DNA from: Mariniradius saccharolyticus AK6
Lineage (GTDB): Bacteria > Bacteroidota > Bacteroidia > Cytophagales > Cyclobacteriaceae
Direction of reading: 5' to 3'
Assembly (NCBI RefSeq): GCF_000330725.2
Contig: NZ_AMZY02000016.1
Span: 58,532 to 122,531 of the forward strand
DNA: 64,000 nucleotides
Positions 1-9,066 of the stretch are shown piece after piece. The first letter of the stretch is position 1; the number at the start of each line of letters is the position of its first letter. Under the pieces are notes generated by a model. It saw only the letters and a list, made by a program, of their open reading frames with translations. It did no database searches and was not told the origin of the DNA. Position numbers and translations under genes: made by a program.

Positions 1-1
1 G

Positions 2-295
2 ACTCATTGGTGGATGTATTTCCTGTTGCCAATCCATTTTTTGATGGGCCCTGTGCATGGTGCGATAGTCAATTGGAGCGGACATAAATATGGCTATGCC
101 AATTTTGACAATAACGACATGTCCAAAAACAGCCTCCTACTTGACGTACTTATGTTGGGAGAATTGTTCCAAAATAATCACCACAAACTCCCTAACCGGG
201 CGAACTTCGCGGTCAAATGGTATGAGTTTGATCCGACTTATCCAGTGGTAAAACTGCTTCACGCCTCAGGGATTATCCGCCTGAGGACAGCATGA
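2..295 (+). CDS. Fatty acid (acyl-CoA delta-9 type) desaturase, C-terminal fragment
   Basis: The reading frame is open from the first bases of the window, so the start lies upstream and only about 97 residues are present. The visible part carries [14 protein letters not shown] and the third histidine box (QNNHHKLPN), which ligate the di-iron centre in membrane desaturases that put a double bond into acyl chains. The segment [12 protein letters not shown] looks like the last membrane helix. The protein ends normally with a TGA and is followed by a strong terminator, so it is cut by the window edge and not broken. The family (stearoyl-CoA 9-desaturase-like) is well supported. The exact substrate cannot be told from the fragment. 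Confidence 0.85.
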   Translation, partial: THWWMYFLLPIHFLMGPVHGAIVNWSGHKYGYANFDNNDMSKNSLLLDVLMLGELFQNNHHKLPNRANFAVKWYEFDPTYPVVKLLHASGIIRLRTA

Positions 296-307
296 CACCA
301 GCAAATA

Positions 308-337
308 AAGCCCCGAACTCGGGGCTTCTTTTTTTTG
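308..337 (+). terminator. Rho-independent terminator after the desaturase
   Basis: A short GC-rich hairpin (AAGCCCC, loop GAACTC, GGGGCTT) is followed directly by a run of T. It sits 12 bases after the desaturase stop codon and separates that gene from the BlaI/M56 pair. Confidence 0.85.
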
Positions 338-593
338 GTTCGATTGTTAGTTGACAGAAACCCAAAAGATCAAAAGTTTATATCTAATCATGCTATTTTG
401 CAACAAAACTGCAACCAAAAACATTATTTCACACATATTCAATCGATTGTGTAAATTCAGTCTCAAGCCCAATTTTCGGCATTTTACCGTTGAAAAAAAA
501 AATCGCATTTCAGATAAAAAGATTTGGCATTCATGTTTGGAATTAAGGAACTAAATGGATAAGTTGGAAACGAATTTAAACTTAAACACAATC

Positions 594-959
594 ATGAGAG
601 AACTAACCCGTGCTGAAGAGCAAATCATGCAAATCCTTTGGGATATCGAGAAAGGTTTCGTCAAAGATATCCTTGAGAAAATGTCCGAACCAAAACCAGC
701 TTACAATACGGTTTCGACCATTGTAAGGATTTTGGAAAGAAAAGGATTCGTCAATCACAAAGCCTACGGAAAGTCCCACGAGTACTTCCCGATTGTATCG
801 AAAGACGAGTACAGGAGCTTCTCCATTAAAAATCTCCTCACTGGATATTTTAGTGGATCTTTCTCCAAGCTTGCCTCTTTCTTCGCTAAAGACAAAAACC
901 TTGATCTGAAAGAAATTGACAAGATCATGGCTGAAGTGAAAGAAGATGTTAAAAAATAG
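594..959 (+). CDS. BlaI/MecI/CopY-family transcriptional repressor
   Basis: A 121-residue winged-helix repressor. MRELTRAEEQIMQILW and the recognition region KPAYNTVSTIVRILERKGFV are typical of the BlaI/MecI family, which binds DNA as a dimer and is inactivated when a partner membrane peptidase triggers its cleavage. The C-terminal part (about residues 85-121) is the dimerisation helix region. I chose the ATG at 594 because family members usually begin with this M-x-x-L-T sequence; an ATG at 555 in the same frame would add 13 residues and is preceded by AAGGAA. The gene lies 3 bases upstream of an M56 peptidase gene, the usual sensor partner, so the two form an operon. The signal sensed is unknown; beta-lactam sensing should not be assumed in Bacteroidota. 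Confidence 0.88.
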   Translation: MRELTRAEEQIMQILWDIEKGFVKDILEKMSEPKPAYNTVSTIVRILERKGFVNHKAYGKSHEYFPIVSKDEYRSFSIKNLLTGYFSGSFSKLASFFAKDKNLDLKEIDKIMAEVKEDVKK

Positions 960-962
960 CCT

Positions 963-2501
963 ATGGCTATTTTGATTGATTATATCTGGCAATCCACCTT
1001 CGGCCTCCTCGTATTTTATGGAGTCTATCTGGTTTTATTGAAAAAACAAAAAGCATTTAACGTATCTAGGGCGTACCTAATACTCAGCCCAATTATCGCG
1101 TTAATCTGTCCTTTGATCAATATTCCGGTCGAATTTGAAAAGCCAGGTATTTCTCTCAATCAGACTGAGTTTTTCCGGGCGCTCTCCGAACAGGAGGCGC
1201 CCGAAGTTTTTGTAGCCAGTTATGGGCTTCCTGAGGTAACGGTACACAGCACCAAATTGCCAATCATTCTGGAGATTAAGGATTATCTTTTTCTCGCTTA
1301 CATTTTTGTCGCAACGGTGCTGTTGACGAGGTTGATTTGGGGTCTCGCGCAAATCAGAGCCCTGTATCAGCGTGGTTGGTTTCAGGCACATTATGACAGT
1401 ATCAACAAATGTCTGGTCGTTCCTACTTTCGGGAAAAGTCCCGTGTTTTCATTTTTTAATAGCCTTTTTTGGGACGATACCGCCGATTTGGAACCCCAGG
1501 AAAAGGAAATGATTTACGGGCACGAGCTTGTCCACATACGACAACGCCACTCTTGGGATGTTGTCTATTTCCAGGTTCTAAGCGTCTTGTTTTGGTTCAA
1601 TCCATTCATCCACCTCATGCGTCTCGCGATTACCGAACTGCATGAATATCTCGCTGACGATCAAATGGTGAAACGGAACGATGAGACCAACTCCTATATC
1701 AAGTTAATCGCTGCGCAGGCAATTCGCGGCATAGAATTCTCCGTTGGAAGTCATTTCGCAAAATCCTTGACACTCTCCCGAATTCAAATGATCAAAAACG
1801 GTAAAAACATAAGTCTCATCAAGCTGATTGCGATACTTCCGATCACCGTGCTTTTGATGGGTTTGATTTCATTACGGGCACCGGACGATATTCGTCAAAT
1901 GCCTGACCGACTTACATCTACGATCGATGTCATAAAGCAGAAACTCCTCGTATCAAAGGATAGCCTGACGATTGGGATCAATATGAAGAAATTGACTGAT
2001 CCGCAACATTTTGAATACATCAGTGAACTGGAGGGGCAAAAAATCGTCGCACAGATCGGCATGTTCGAATATGCTTTTGATGGCATACGAAGTGAGGGCG
2101 ATTATCGGAAAGTAAGGCAGTTGATTGATAGGCTTCGCGAAAACAGCCTCCTACCTTTGGATGACGAAATTTTGAGACCACACGGACCTATCGACCGACG
2201 TGCATATTTCCCCGGCAAGCCAGGTGAATGGGAGGAACGAGTGCTGGACATGGTCAATTTGCCGGATTGGGAACTCAAGATGGGATTGGGCGGAGTGATT
2301 GAGATAGAATTTGTGGTCGAAAGAGATGGACGCATTGCCGATCCAATCATCAAACGCAGTATAGGTGGTGGATTGGACTCGCAGTTCCTCGATGCTTTGT
2401 TGGATTCAAACTTGCCGCGTTGGAAGCCAGCCATTTACAAAAATACGCCTGTCAAATCTGTTCAATCAGTTAGTTTTGGATTCTATCCGAGCTCCTATTG
2501 A
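963..2501 (+). CDS. M56 (BlaR1-type) membrane metallopeptidase with C-terminal TonB-like domain
   Basis: A 512-residue protein. The N-terminal part holds membrane segments (about residues 5-25, 35-52 and 100-125), followed by the zinc peptidase motif HELVH at residues 187-191 and a further hydrophobic segment near residues 283-302. This is the M56/BlaR1 layout, in which an external signal activates a cytoplasmic-face zinc peptidase acting on the BlaI-type repressor. The last 100 residues or so (GVIEIEFVVERDGRI, then LPRWKPAIYKNTPVKS) read as a TonB C-terminal domain, an addition common in Bacteroidota M56 proteins but absent from BlaR1, which instead has a penicillin-binding sensor domain. 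It starts 3 bases after the repressor stop, so translation is likely coupled. The signal and the partner of the TonB-like part are not known. Confidence 0.88.
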   Translation: MAILIDYIWQSTFGLLVFYGVYLVLLKKQKAFNVSRAYLILSPIIALICPLINIPVEFEKPGISLNQTEFFRALSEQEAPEVFVASYGLPEVTVHSTKLPIILEIKDYLFLAYIFVATVLLTRLIWGLAQIRALYQRGWFQAHYDSINKCLVVPTFGKSPVFSFFNSLFWDDTADLEPQEKEMIYGHELVHIRQRHSWDVVYFQVLSVLFWFNPFIHLMRLAITELHEYLADDQMVKRNDETNSYIKLIAAQAIRGIEFSVGSHFAKSLTLSRIQMIKNGKNISLIKLIAILPITVLLMGLISLRAPDDIRQMPDRLTSTIDVIKQKLLVSKDSLTIGINMKKLTDPQHFEYISELEGQKIVAQIGMFEYAFDGIRSEGDYRKVRQLIDRLRENSLLPLDDEILRPHGPIDRRAYFPGKPGEWEERVLDMVNLPDWELKMGLGGVIEIEFVVERDGRIADPIIKRSIGGGLDSQFLDALLDSNLPRWKPAIYKNTPVKSVQSVSFGFYPSSY

Positions 2502-2527
2502 CCATCACTGGATATTGACTCTTTTTG

Positions 2528-3001
2528 TCAATGCAAAATTTCCATCAAGGTACCCGAATTTGCCGACAGCATTTTCCAATCTTCCAAATTGAAGTAGATT
2601 ATTGCCATCATCCCAGGAGACAAGATGATAAAATTATCTCCTGAAAAGTAAGAGGCAACCGCCGATATCCCGGGATTGTGCCCAACCAGTAGGATTGATT
2701 TAAATTCCTTTGGCTGCCTACAAATCGCGTCAATGAGTGCACGGGGAATTCCTTCATATAGGCTCTCATCTATTTCGAAGTCCAAATCACCCAATTCTGA
2801 CTCCAAGACAGATTTGGTTTCCAAAGTTCTCTTGGCTGGACTCACCAACAAGTGATCAAAATTTATATTTTTCCTTTTCAAAAGTTTTGCAAGCTGCAAT
2901 AACTTCTCCCTCCCAGTAGACGTCAAATTCCGGCCGATATCGCCCGAAACACTGTTTACCGGCGTGGATTCACCATGTCTTAAAAGGTATAAAGCAAGCA
3001 T
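2528..3001 (-). CDS. SixA-like histidine phosphatase family protein
   Basis: A 157-residue protein of the histidine phosphatase (phosphoglycerate-mutase-like) fold. The catalytic RHG triad is at residues 8-10 (LYLLRHGES), and the second catalytic histidine lies in LLVGHNPGIS. Size and motifs fit the SixA branch, small phosphatases acting on phosphohistidine or other small phosphorylated targets in the cytoplasm. It is convergent with the M56 gene, 26 bases away, and divergent from topA. The natural substrate cannot be read from sequence. Confidence 0.82.
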   Translation of the reverse strand: MLALYLLRHGESTPVNSVSGDIGRNLTSTGREKLLQLAKLLKRKNINFDHLLVSPAKRTLETKSVLESELGDLDFEIDESLYEGIPRALIDAICRQPKEFKSILLVGHNPGISAVASYFSGDNFIILSPGMMAIIYFNLEDWKMLSANSGTLMEILH

Positions 3002-3071
3002 GCTGGCATAGATCTAGACCACCGAAAGTTGGGGAATTTGGTGGCAATTAAAAAGATGAATAAAAGGATTA

Positions 3072-3103
3072 TTTGGATGGCATGTAGATGGATTCTATTT
3101 TTA
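3072..3103 (+). promoter_or_regulatory. Candidate topA promoter
   Basis: TTTG at 3072-3075 and TATTTTTA at 3096-3103, 20 bases apart, resemble the Bacteroidota -33/-7 promoter (TTTG / TAnnTTTG). The -7 element departs from consensus in its last base. It lies 50 bases before the topA start codon. Confidence 0.35.
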
Positions 3104-3125
3104 GCGCTTTATTTGGAGCGCTTAA
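3103..3125. repeat. Paired AGCGCTT repeat in the topA leader
   Basis: AGCGCTTTA (3103-3111) and AGCGCTTAA (3117-3125) repeat with a 14-base period. AGCGCT is also self-complementary, so the pair can be read as direct or inverted. It starts at the last base of the candidate promoter and could be an operator, but no regulator is evident. Confidence 0.3.
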
Positions 3126-3152
3126 GCGTTCAATTGTTTAAAATTTAGAAGT

Positions 3153-5480
3153 ATGTCGAAGAATCTTGTAATCGTAGAATCCCCCGCCAAGGCGAAAACA
3201 ATCGAAGGATACTTGGGAAAGGACTTCAAAGTGGCGTCCAGCTATGGCCACGTTAGGGACCTTCCAAAGGGGGACAATGCAATCGACATCAAAAACAGGT
3301 TCAAGCCGACATACGAAATCACTCCAGATAAAAAGGAAGTCATCAAACAGCTAAAAAGCCTAGTCAAAGATGCAGAGACAATCTTCCTCGCAAGTGACGA
3401 TGACCGTGAGGGAGAAGCCATCTCCTGGCACCTCAAAGAGGTACTTAATCTGAAAGATTCCCAAACCAAACGAATCGTGTTCCGGGAAATCACCAAAAAT
3501 GCGATCCTAAAGGCAATTGAAAGTCCGCGTCAGATAGACATAGACTTGGTCAATGCCCAGCAAGCAAGAAGGATTTTGGACCGTTTGGTTGGATTTGAAC
3601 TGTCCCCGATTCTTTGGAAAAAAATAAAGGCAGGACTTTCCGCTGGCAGGGTGCAGTCTGTTGCAGTCCGGTTGATCGTGGAGCGAGAAAGGGAAATCGA
3701 AAAATTCAAGTCTAAATCATCATTTAAAATCACAGCGCTTTTTGATGTAAGCGGAAAAACGCTTTCGGCTGAACTCCCCAAAAAGTTTGAAACAGAAGAA
3801 GACGCTGAACAATTTTTGAAAAACTGTATCGGTGCTGTTTTCAATATTGAGAATCTTGAGAAAAAACCGAGCAAAAAATCCCCTGCCCCACCATTCACCA
3901 CGTCCACGCTGCAACAGGAAGCAAGCAGGAAGTTGAGTTTTTCTGTAGCGCAAACCATGTCTGTAGCCCAAAAACTTTATGAAGCGGGGAAAATCTCCTA
4001 CATGCGAACCGATAGTGTCAACCTTTCGGAAGAGGCATTGGCGGGAGCCAAAAAGGAAATCCTGAATAGTTTTGGGCCTGATTTCCACCAACAGCGCAAG
4101 TTTTCAACAAAGTCTGAAAGTGCCCAAGAAGCGCACGAAGCGATCCGTCCTACCGATTTTTCAAAACAACAGGTTTCGGGTGACCGCAACGAGCAGCGCC
4201 TGTATGACTTGATATGGAAGCGTGCGATTGCTTCGCAAATGGCCGAAGCCCAGTTGGAAAGGACGATTGCGACCATCAGCATTTCGACTGTGCCTGAGAA
4301 ATTGATTGCCCAAGGAGAAGTGATCAAGTTTGAAGGCTTCCTTAAAGTCTATTTGGAAGATACGGACGACGAACCGGATGATGAGGAAAATGGAAACAAA
4401 GGGCTTCTTCCCCCATTGACTATAGGTCAAGTCCTGAATTTGACCGAAATGAAAGGCAGGCAGACATTCAGCAGGCCAGCACCGAGATATACGGAAGCTT
4501 CCCTTGTCAAGAAACTTGAAGAAATGGGAATAGGCAGACCTTCAACCTATGCGCCGACCATTTCCACGATCCAAAAGCGGGATTATGTCGTGAAGGAATC
4601 GAGAGAAGGCCAGGAAAGGAAATACGTGGAAATGAAGATCTCAAAAGGGAACTTCCGAAAGGATTCAAAAATGGAGATCGCAGGGGCTGACAAGAGCAAG
4701 TTGTTTCCGACAAACATAGCTATGGTCGTCAACGATTTCCTCGTTGAGCATTTCCCAAATGTCATCGACTATTCTTTCACCGCCAAAGTAGAGAAGGAAT
4801 TTGATGACATAGCCCACGGCGGTCAAGATTGGCAGGATATGATTGACTCTTTTTATGGAAAATTCCATAGCAAAGTGGAAGCTACAGCCACCGTCAACCG
4901 TTCGGAAATCAACAGTTCGCGGCATTTGGGTATAGATCCTAAATCGGGAAAACCAGTGGTGGCACGTTTGGGGAGATTTGGTCCCTTGGTGCAAATCGGT
5001 GAACAAGACGATGAAGCCAAGCAGTTTGCCAGTATGAAGAAAGGCCAATTCATCGAGAACATTACGTTGGATGAAGCATTGGAACTTTTCAAACTTCCTC
5101 GGGACGTAGGCTTTTTTGAAGACAAGAAAATCGTAGCCGGCGTCGGGAAGTTTGGGCCTTATATCCGCCACGACAACAAATTTGTTTCTCTCGGAAAAGA
5201 AATGGACCCTCTGAGTATTAGCGAGAGTGAAGCAATCCAATTGATCCTCGACAAGCGTGACGCTGATGACAAAAAGATGATCAAGACCTTTTCTGAAAAT
5301 CCAGATATTCAAATACTAAACGGCAGATGGGGGCCTTACATCAAGTTTGGCAAAGACAATTTCAAAATACCAAAAGGAACCGAACCTGAAAGTATTACTT
5401 TCGCAGAGGTGACTGAAATCATTGAAAAACAGCCAGATACCTCCAAGAAGAAGGGGAAATTCGTCAAAAAGAAAGCATGA
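3153..5480 (+). CDS. topA: DNA topoisomerase I (type IA)
   Basis: A 775-residue enzyme that relaxes negatively supercoiled DNA by nicking and resealing one strand. The N-terminal Toprim domain begins MSKNLVIVESPAKAKTIEGY and has the acidic DDDREGEA motif. The catalytic tyrosine is Tyr283 in SYMRTDSVNLS. After the core (to about residue 590) come three topo-IA C-terminal repeats of the kind K-x-G-x-F-G-P-Y (near residues 610, 680 and 735) and a lysine-rich tail. The zinc fingers found at the C-terminus of E. coli TopA are absent, as is usual in this phylum. The start is fixed by conservation of the first residues. It stands alone between the divergent SixA-like gene and a terminator. Confidence 0.97.
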   Translation: MSKNLVIVESPAKAKTIEGYLGKDFKVASSYGHVRDLPKGDNAIDIKNRFKPTYEITPDKKEVIKQLKSLVKDAETIFLASDDDREGEAISWHLKEVLNLKDSQTKRIVFREITKNAILKAIESPRQIDIDLVNAQQARRILDRLVGFELSPILWKKIKAGLSAGRVQSVAVRLIVEREREIEKFKSKSSFKITALFDVSGKTLSAELPKKFETEEDAEQFLKNCIGAVFNIENLEKKPSKKSPAPPFTTSTLQQEASRKLSFSVAQTMSVAQKLYEAGKISYMRTDSVNLSEEALAGAKKEILNSFGPDFHQQRKFSTKSESAQEAHEAIRPTDFSKQQVSGDRNEQRLYDLIWKRAIASQMAEAQLERTIATISISTVPEKLIAQGEVIKFEGFLKVYLEDTDDEPDDEENGNKGLLPPLTIGQVLNLTEMKGRQTFSRPAPRYTEASLVKKLEEMGIGRPSTYAPTISTIQKRDYVVKESREGQERKYVEMKISKGNFRKDSKMEIAGADKSKLFPTNIAMVVNDFLVEHFPNVIDYSFTAKVEKEFDDIAHGGQDWQDMIDSFYGKFHSKVEATATVNRSEINSSRHLGIDPKSGKPVVARLGRFGPLVQIGEQDDEAKQFASMKKGQFIENITLDEALELFKLPRDVGFFEDKKIVAGVGKFGPYIRHDNKFVSLGKEMDPLSISESEAIQLILDKRDADDKKMIKTFSENPDIQILNGRWGPYIKFGKDNFKIPKGTEPESITFAEVTEIIEKQPDTSKKKGKFVKKKA

Positions 5481-5483
5481 GCA

Positions 5484-5512
5484 AAGGCGGGACTAATTTC
5501 CCGCTTTTTATT
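5484..5512 (+). terminator. Terminator after topA
   Basis: A GCGGGA / TCCCGC stem with a six-base loop (CTAATT) followed by TTTTT, only a few bases after the topA stop. Confidence 0.8.
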
Positions 5513-5628
5513 TTTAAGGCAGACGGCTAGCCCCATCAGAAGTTTGGTACATTTACCAACTACACAATTGAAACCCAAAATGATTTTGAAATTCAATCGA
5601 TCACCGATAAATTGGATCGGTTAGGAAT

Positions 5629-6321
5629 ATGAAAAAACTGGTTGTATTGACAGGTGCGGGTATCTCTGCTGAAAGTGGCATCAGCACCTTTAGGGACAGC
5701 GGCGGACTTTGGGAAGGTCATGATGTGATGGAAGTCGCATCGCCCGAAGGTTGGAGAAAAAACAGAGAACTCGTACTCGATTTCTACAATCAGCGTCGAA
5801 AACAAGCACTCTCCTGTGAACCCAACGCAGCCCATCTCGAGCTCGCCCGACTGGAGGAGCATTTTGAAGTGACGATTGTAACCCAAAATGTGGACAACTT
5901 ACATGAGAAAGCCGGATCATCCAAAGTTATCCATTTACATGGCGAGCTTTTCAAGGTACGCAGCACACTTGACCCTAACCTGATATACGACTTGGATGGT
6001 TGGGAATTGAAGCTGGGCGACAAATGCGAGAAAGGGAGTCAACTTCGTCCACATATCGTTTGGTTTGGCGAAATGGTCCCAATGATGGAATCCGCCATTG
6101 AACATGCCCTGTCCGCCGATATTTTTGCGGTGATTGGAACTTCATTGCTCGTTTATCCCGCAGCTGGACTGATCGAATACACGCAAAAAGATATTCCCAA
6201 ATACATCATCGACAAGCAAATACCTGCCGTCAATCCTGATCCGATGCTTCAGAAAATCCGGCAACCTGCTACCATTGGTACGGTAATCATGGCAAAAGAA
6301 ATCATTCGGAAATATGCGTAG
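5629..6321 (+). CDS. SIR2-family NAD-dependent protein deacylase, zinc ligands mostly lost
   Basis: A 230-residue sirtuin that removes acyl groups from lysines while consuming NAD+. Visible motifs are TGAGISAESGIS with TFRDSGG (NAD binding), TQNVDNLHE, the catalytic histidine His104 in HLHGELF, and RPHIVWFGEMVP. Tyr53 and Arg56 (YNQR) match the YxxR signature of the SIRT5/CobB class that accepts succinyl- and malonyl-lysine. Of the four cysteines that normally bind structural zinc, only one is visible (GDKCEKGSQLRPH); the segment between His104 and this Cys has none. The 3' end overlaps the next gene by 8 bases, so it is translated with the monooxygenase. The deacylase call is firm; the succinyl/malonyl preference is inferred from YxxR. 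Confidence 0.9.
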   Translation: MKKLVVLTGAGISAESGISTFRDSGGLWEGHDVMEVASPEGWRKNRELVLDFYNQRRKQALSCEPNAAHLELARLEEHFEVTIVTQNVDNLHEKAGSSKVIHLHGELFKVRSTLDPNLIYDLDGWELKLGDKCEKGSQLRPHIVWFGEMVPMMESAIEHALSADIFAVIGTSLLVYPAAGLIEYTQKDIPKYIIDKQIPAVNPDPMLQKIRQPATIGTVIMAKEIIRKYA

Positions 6322-7648
6322 GAAAATCGCCGTCATAGGTGCAGGTCCGTCCGGAATCACTGCACTCAAGAACTTGTTGGACCAAGGGCTCGACGCAGTG
6401 GCTTTTGACAGGAACCAGGAAGTGGGCGGAAACTGGATCTATACAGAAAATGAAAGTCACTCGAGCGTTTTCGAAACGACACATATTATCAGTTCCAAAA
6501 CGCTGTCCCAATACGAGGACTTCACATTCGATGATTTTGATCCTTCAATCTCCGATTACCCTTCCCATAACGAACTGAGGCGGTATTTCCAGGCTTATGC
6601 CCGACATTTTAATTTGTATCCCTACATACATTTTGGGACTATGGTCTTGGACTGTCAAAGGAATTCCGAGGGCAATTGGGTAGTAACCACAGAAAGAGAA
6701 GGGATTCAATCGACCACCATTTTCACCGACTTGGTCGTCTGCAACGGCCACCATTGGAATCCCCGCTGGCCAAGCTATCCGGGCACTTTTTCTGGAGAAA
6801 TGCTGCATTCACACAATTTCAAAAAAGCCGAGCCATTTCGCGGCAAAAAAGTACTCGTGATAGGAGGCGGGAATTCTGCCTGTGACGTGGCTGTTGAAAC
6901 TAGTCGGGTAAGCGAAATGACAGCGATCTCTTGGCGACGAGGCTATCGGATCATTCCCAAATTCTTTTTTGGCCTTCCTTCGGACAAAATCGGCGAAAGA
7001 AGTAAATGGGTGCCCCTTCCGATCAGAAATTTTCTCTTTGACCTGCTGCTTAAAATCATGGTTGGCGATAACAATCTGTATGGACTCAGAAAAGTCACCA
7101 ACAAATTTGGAGAAACCCACCCTACCATCAATGATGAACTCCTTTACAAGATTCGACATGGAAAGGTGAAACCCAGATTGGATATCAAATCTTTTGACGG
7201 AAAGAAAGTTGTTTTTGAAGATGGGCTTGAGGAAGAGTACGATACCATCATCGCTTGTACGGGATATTTTCTTTCTCATCCATTTTTTGATAAAAAGCTT
7301 ATTGACTACAGTTCAGGTCCAGTACCATTGTACCTCAAGATGTTCCATCCCGAGTTTGTGAACCTCTATTTTATCGGCATGTTCCAGCCCTTGGGTTGTA
7401 TTTGGCCAGGCGCTGAATTACAAGCCAAAATCATAGCACGTGAAATTGCAGGAAAATGGACCCGGCCGAAAAATATCCGAGAGCTGTGTGAACGTGAGGT
7501 GACTCATCCCCATTACCGGCAAGTGGATACCCCTAGGCACACGATCACGGTGGATTTTCATTTGTTTAAGAAAGCATTGAAAAAGCATTTGCCGAAAAAC
7601 TATACCTCAAAACAGCCAATCACAAAAAAGGAGCTGGAAACCGCCTAG
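6314..7648 (+). CDS. Flavin-containing monooxygenase (FMO-like NAD(P)-binding protein)
   Basis: A 444-residue class B flavoprotein monooxygenase. The FAD-binding Rossmann motif GAGPSGI is at residues 9-15, the FMO fingerprint appears as FSGEMLHSHNF, and the NADPH-binding motif is VLVIGGGNSACDVAVE (about residues 180-195). A late IIACTGYFLSHPF segment matches the family's conserved ATG-like motif. Such enzymes oxygenate soft nucleophiles (N or S) or ketones in the cytoplasm. It overlaps the sirtuin gene by 8 bases and is followed after 25 bases by a carrier gene, suggesting an operon in which a substrate is moved and oxidised. The substrate is unknown. Confidence 0.88.
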   Translation: MRRKIAVIGAGPSGITALKNLLDQGLDAVAFDRNQEVGGNWIYTENESHSSVFETTHIISSKTLSQYEDFTFDDFDPSISDYPSHNELRRYFQAYARHFNLYPYIHFGTMVLDCQRNSEGNWVVTTEREGIQSTTIFTDLVVCNGHHWNPRWPSYPGTFSGEMLHSHNFKKAEPFRGKKVLVIGGGNSACDVAVETSRVSEMTAISWRRGYRIIPKFFFGLPSDKIGERSKWVPLPIRNFLFDLLLKIMVGDNNLYGLRKVTNKFGETHPTINDELLYKIRHGKVKPRLDIKSFDGKKVVFEDGLEEEYDTIIACTGYFLSHPFFDKKLIDYSSGPVPLYLKMFHPEFVNLYFIGMFQPLGCIWPGAELQAKIIAREIAGKWTRPKNIRELCEREVTHPHYRQVDTPRHTITVDFHLFKKALKKHLPKNYTSKQPITKKELETA

Positions 7649-7673
7649 TCCTTTTCCCCGAAACAAACCCAAT

Positions 7674-9014
7674 ATGATAAAAAAAGCGACTTTCCCCCAC
7701 CCTATGGTTATCATGTTAGCTTTTGTCGTCTTGGCGACAATACTCACCTATGTGATTCCTGCGGGCAAGTTTGAAAGAAGACTCGACCCCACTTCGGAAC
7801 GTGAAATCGTAATCCCTGGAAGCTATAGCGAAACGGAGAGCCGTCCCGTTGGATTTTGGAATATGCTGGTGAAGGTTCCCGAGGGCATTATCGCAGGTGC
7901 CGACGTCGTCGTGTTGATCCTGATATTGGGCGGGGCGTTTTATATTGTGGATAAGACAGGGGCCTTTCAGGCTGGCTTGGAATTCCTCGTCACCAGGTTT
8001 GAAAGTGCGACTTCCCTCCTGCTGTCTATGTTGGGAATTGTTTTTGCAGCTGCCGGTGCGTTGAACGGCCTACAGGAGGAAATCATCGCGATGGTACCCG
8101 TTTTGATGATTTTAGCCCGAAATATCGGCTACAGTTCAATTTCCGTCATTGCAATTTCCCTTGGAAGCGCCGTCATCGGCGGATCGTTTGGTCCGTCGAA
8201 TCCCTTTTCTGTCTTGATTGCCCAAAAAGTCGCGGATGTTGAGGTCTTTTCTGGTGGCGTTTTTCGGATGATATTTCTTGTTTTGGCACTTGGGTTCTGG
8301 ATTGTTTATTTTTTACGGACAGGCAAAGATAGTGTCAATCCAATTTCAGGAAATCTATTGAAATCAACCAAGCTTGCTCCATTTCATCAGTTGATTCTAT
8401 TGCTGGTTGCTGCGACGTTCGCCATTATGATCGTTGGACTCAGCAATTGGAATTGGGGCTATAATGAGATGTCTGCGATCTTTTTTGCCATGGGACTTTT
8501 GGTAGGTTGGATTGGAAAATTGGGTGTCAATGGGACAGCAAAGGCTTATTCTGAGGGCTTTTCCGAGATGATTTTCGCTGGTGTTATAGTAGGGCTAGCT
8601 CGGAGCATATATCTGGTTTTGAACGAAGGTCAAATCATCGATACGATCATCTATGGCCTTTTTACCCCTGTTCAAAACCTCCCCGCAAGTGCCGCAGGCC
8701 TGGGTATGATGGCGTCACAGGCACTACTCCATATTCCAGTCCCTAGCACTTCGGGACAAGCGGTATTGACGATGCCGCTTTTGGCACCGGTTGCGGATTT
8801 GACTGGGATGTCAAGGCAAGTAGTTGTCCTAGCTTATCAATATGGCGCGGGGCTGATGGATTTGGTGACCCCGAGTAACGGAGCGATCATGGCGATATTG
8901 GCGGCTGGAAAGATTTCCTACAACGATTGGATCAAACAGGCTTGGAAACCGATCTTGGTATTGTTTGGTTTTGGTGCCCTGTCGATCGTTTGCGCCGTTT
9001 GGTATTTCCAATAA
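7674..9014 (+). CDS. YfcC/DcuC-type membrane carrier
   Basis: A 446-residue integral membrane protein with about 12 hydrophobic segments, starting with FPHPMVIMLAFVVLATILTYVIPAG, which is characteristic of the YfcC branch of the DcuC-like anaerobic C4-dicarboxylate carrier superfamily. Conserved stretches include GGSFGPSNPF near the middle and HIPVPSTSGQAVLTMPLLAP and YGAGLMDLVTPSNGA late in the protein, which resemble paired re-entrant substrate-binding loops. Substrates of this family are poorly defined (organic acids, amino acids or peptides). The gene sits 25 bases after the monooxygenase and 52 bases before the reductase. Confidence 0.85.
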   Translation: MIKKATFPHPMVIMLAFVVLATILTYVIPAGKFERRLDPTSEREIVIPGSYSETESRPVGFWNMLVKVPEGIIAGADVVVLILILGGAFYIVDKTGAFQAGLEFLVTRFESATSLLLSMLGIVFAAAGALNGLQEEIIAMVPVLMILARNIGYSSISVIAISLGSAVIGGSFGPSNPFSVLIAQKVADVEVFSGGVFRMIFLVLALGFWIVYFLRTGKDSVNPISGNLLKSTKLAPFHQLILLLVAATFAIMIVGLSNWNWGYNEMSAIFFAMGLLVGWIGKLGVNGTAKAYSEGFSEMIFAGVIVGLARSIYLVLNEGQIIDTIIYGLFTPVQNLPASAAGLGMMASQALLHIPVPSTSGQAVLTMPLLAPVADLTGMSRQVVVLAYQYGAGLMDLVTPSNGAIMAILAAGKISYNDWIKQAWKPILVLFGFGALSIVCAVWYFQ

Positions 9015-9066
9015 AATTCCCCCGAAATTTCTAAATTGACGATTTAAAACAATCAACAATATCCCT

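Noticed and set aside
351..554. Possible small gene before the BlaI repressor
   Set aside because: Starts at a TTG without context, AT-rich, no motif, and ends one base before an in-frame start of the next gene; treated as leader.
2514..2530. ATTGAC / GTCAAT hairpin between the M56 and SixA-like genes
   Set aside because: Only a six-base AT-rich stem and it runs into coding sequence; too weak to call as a terminator.
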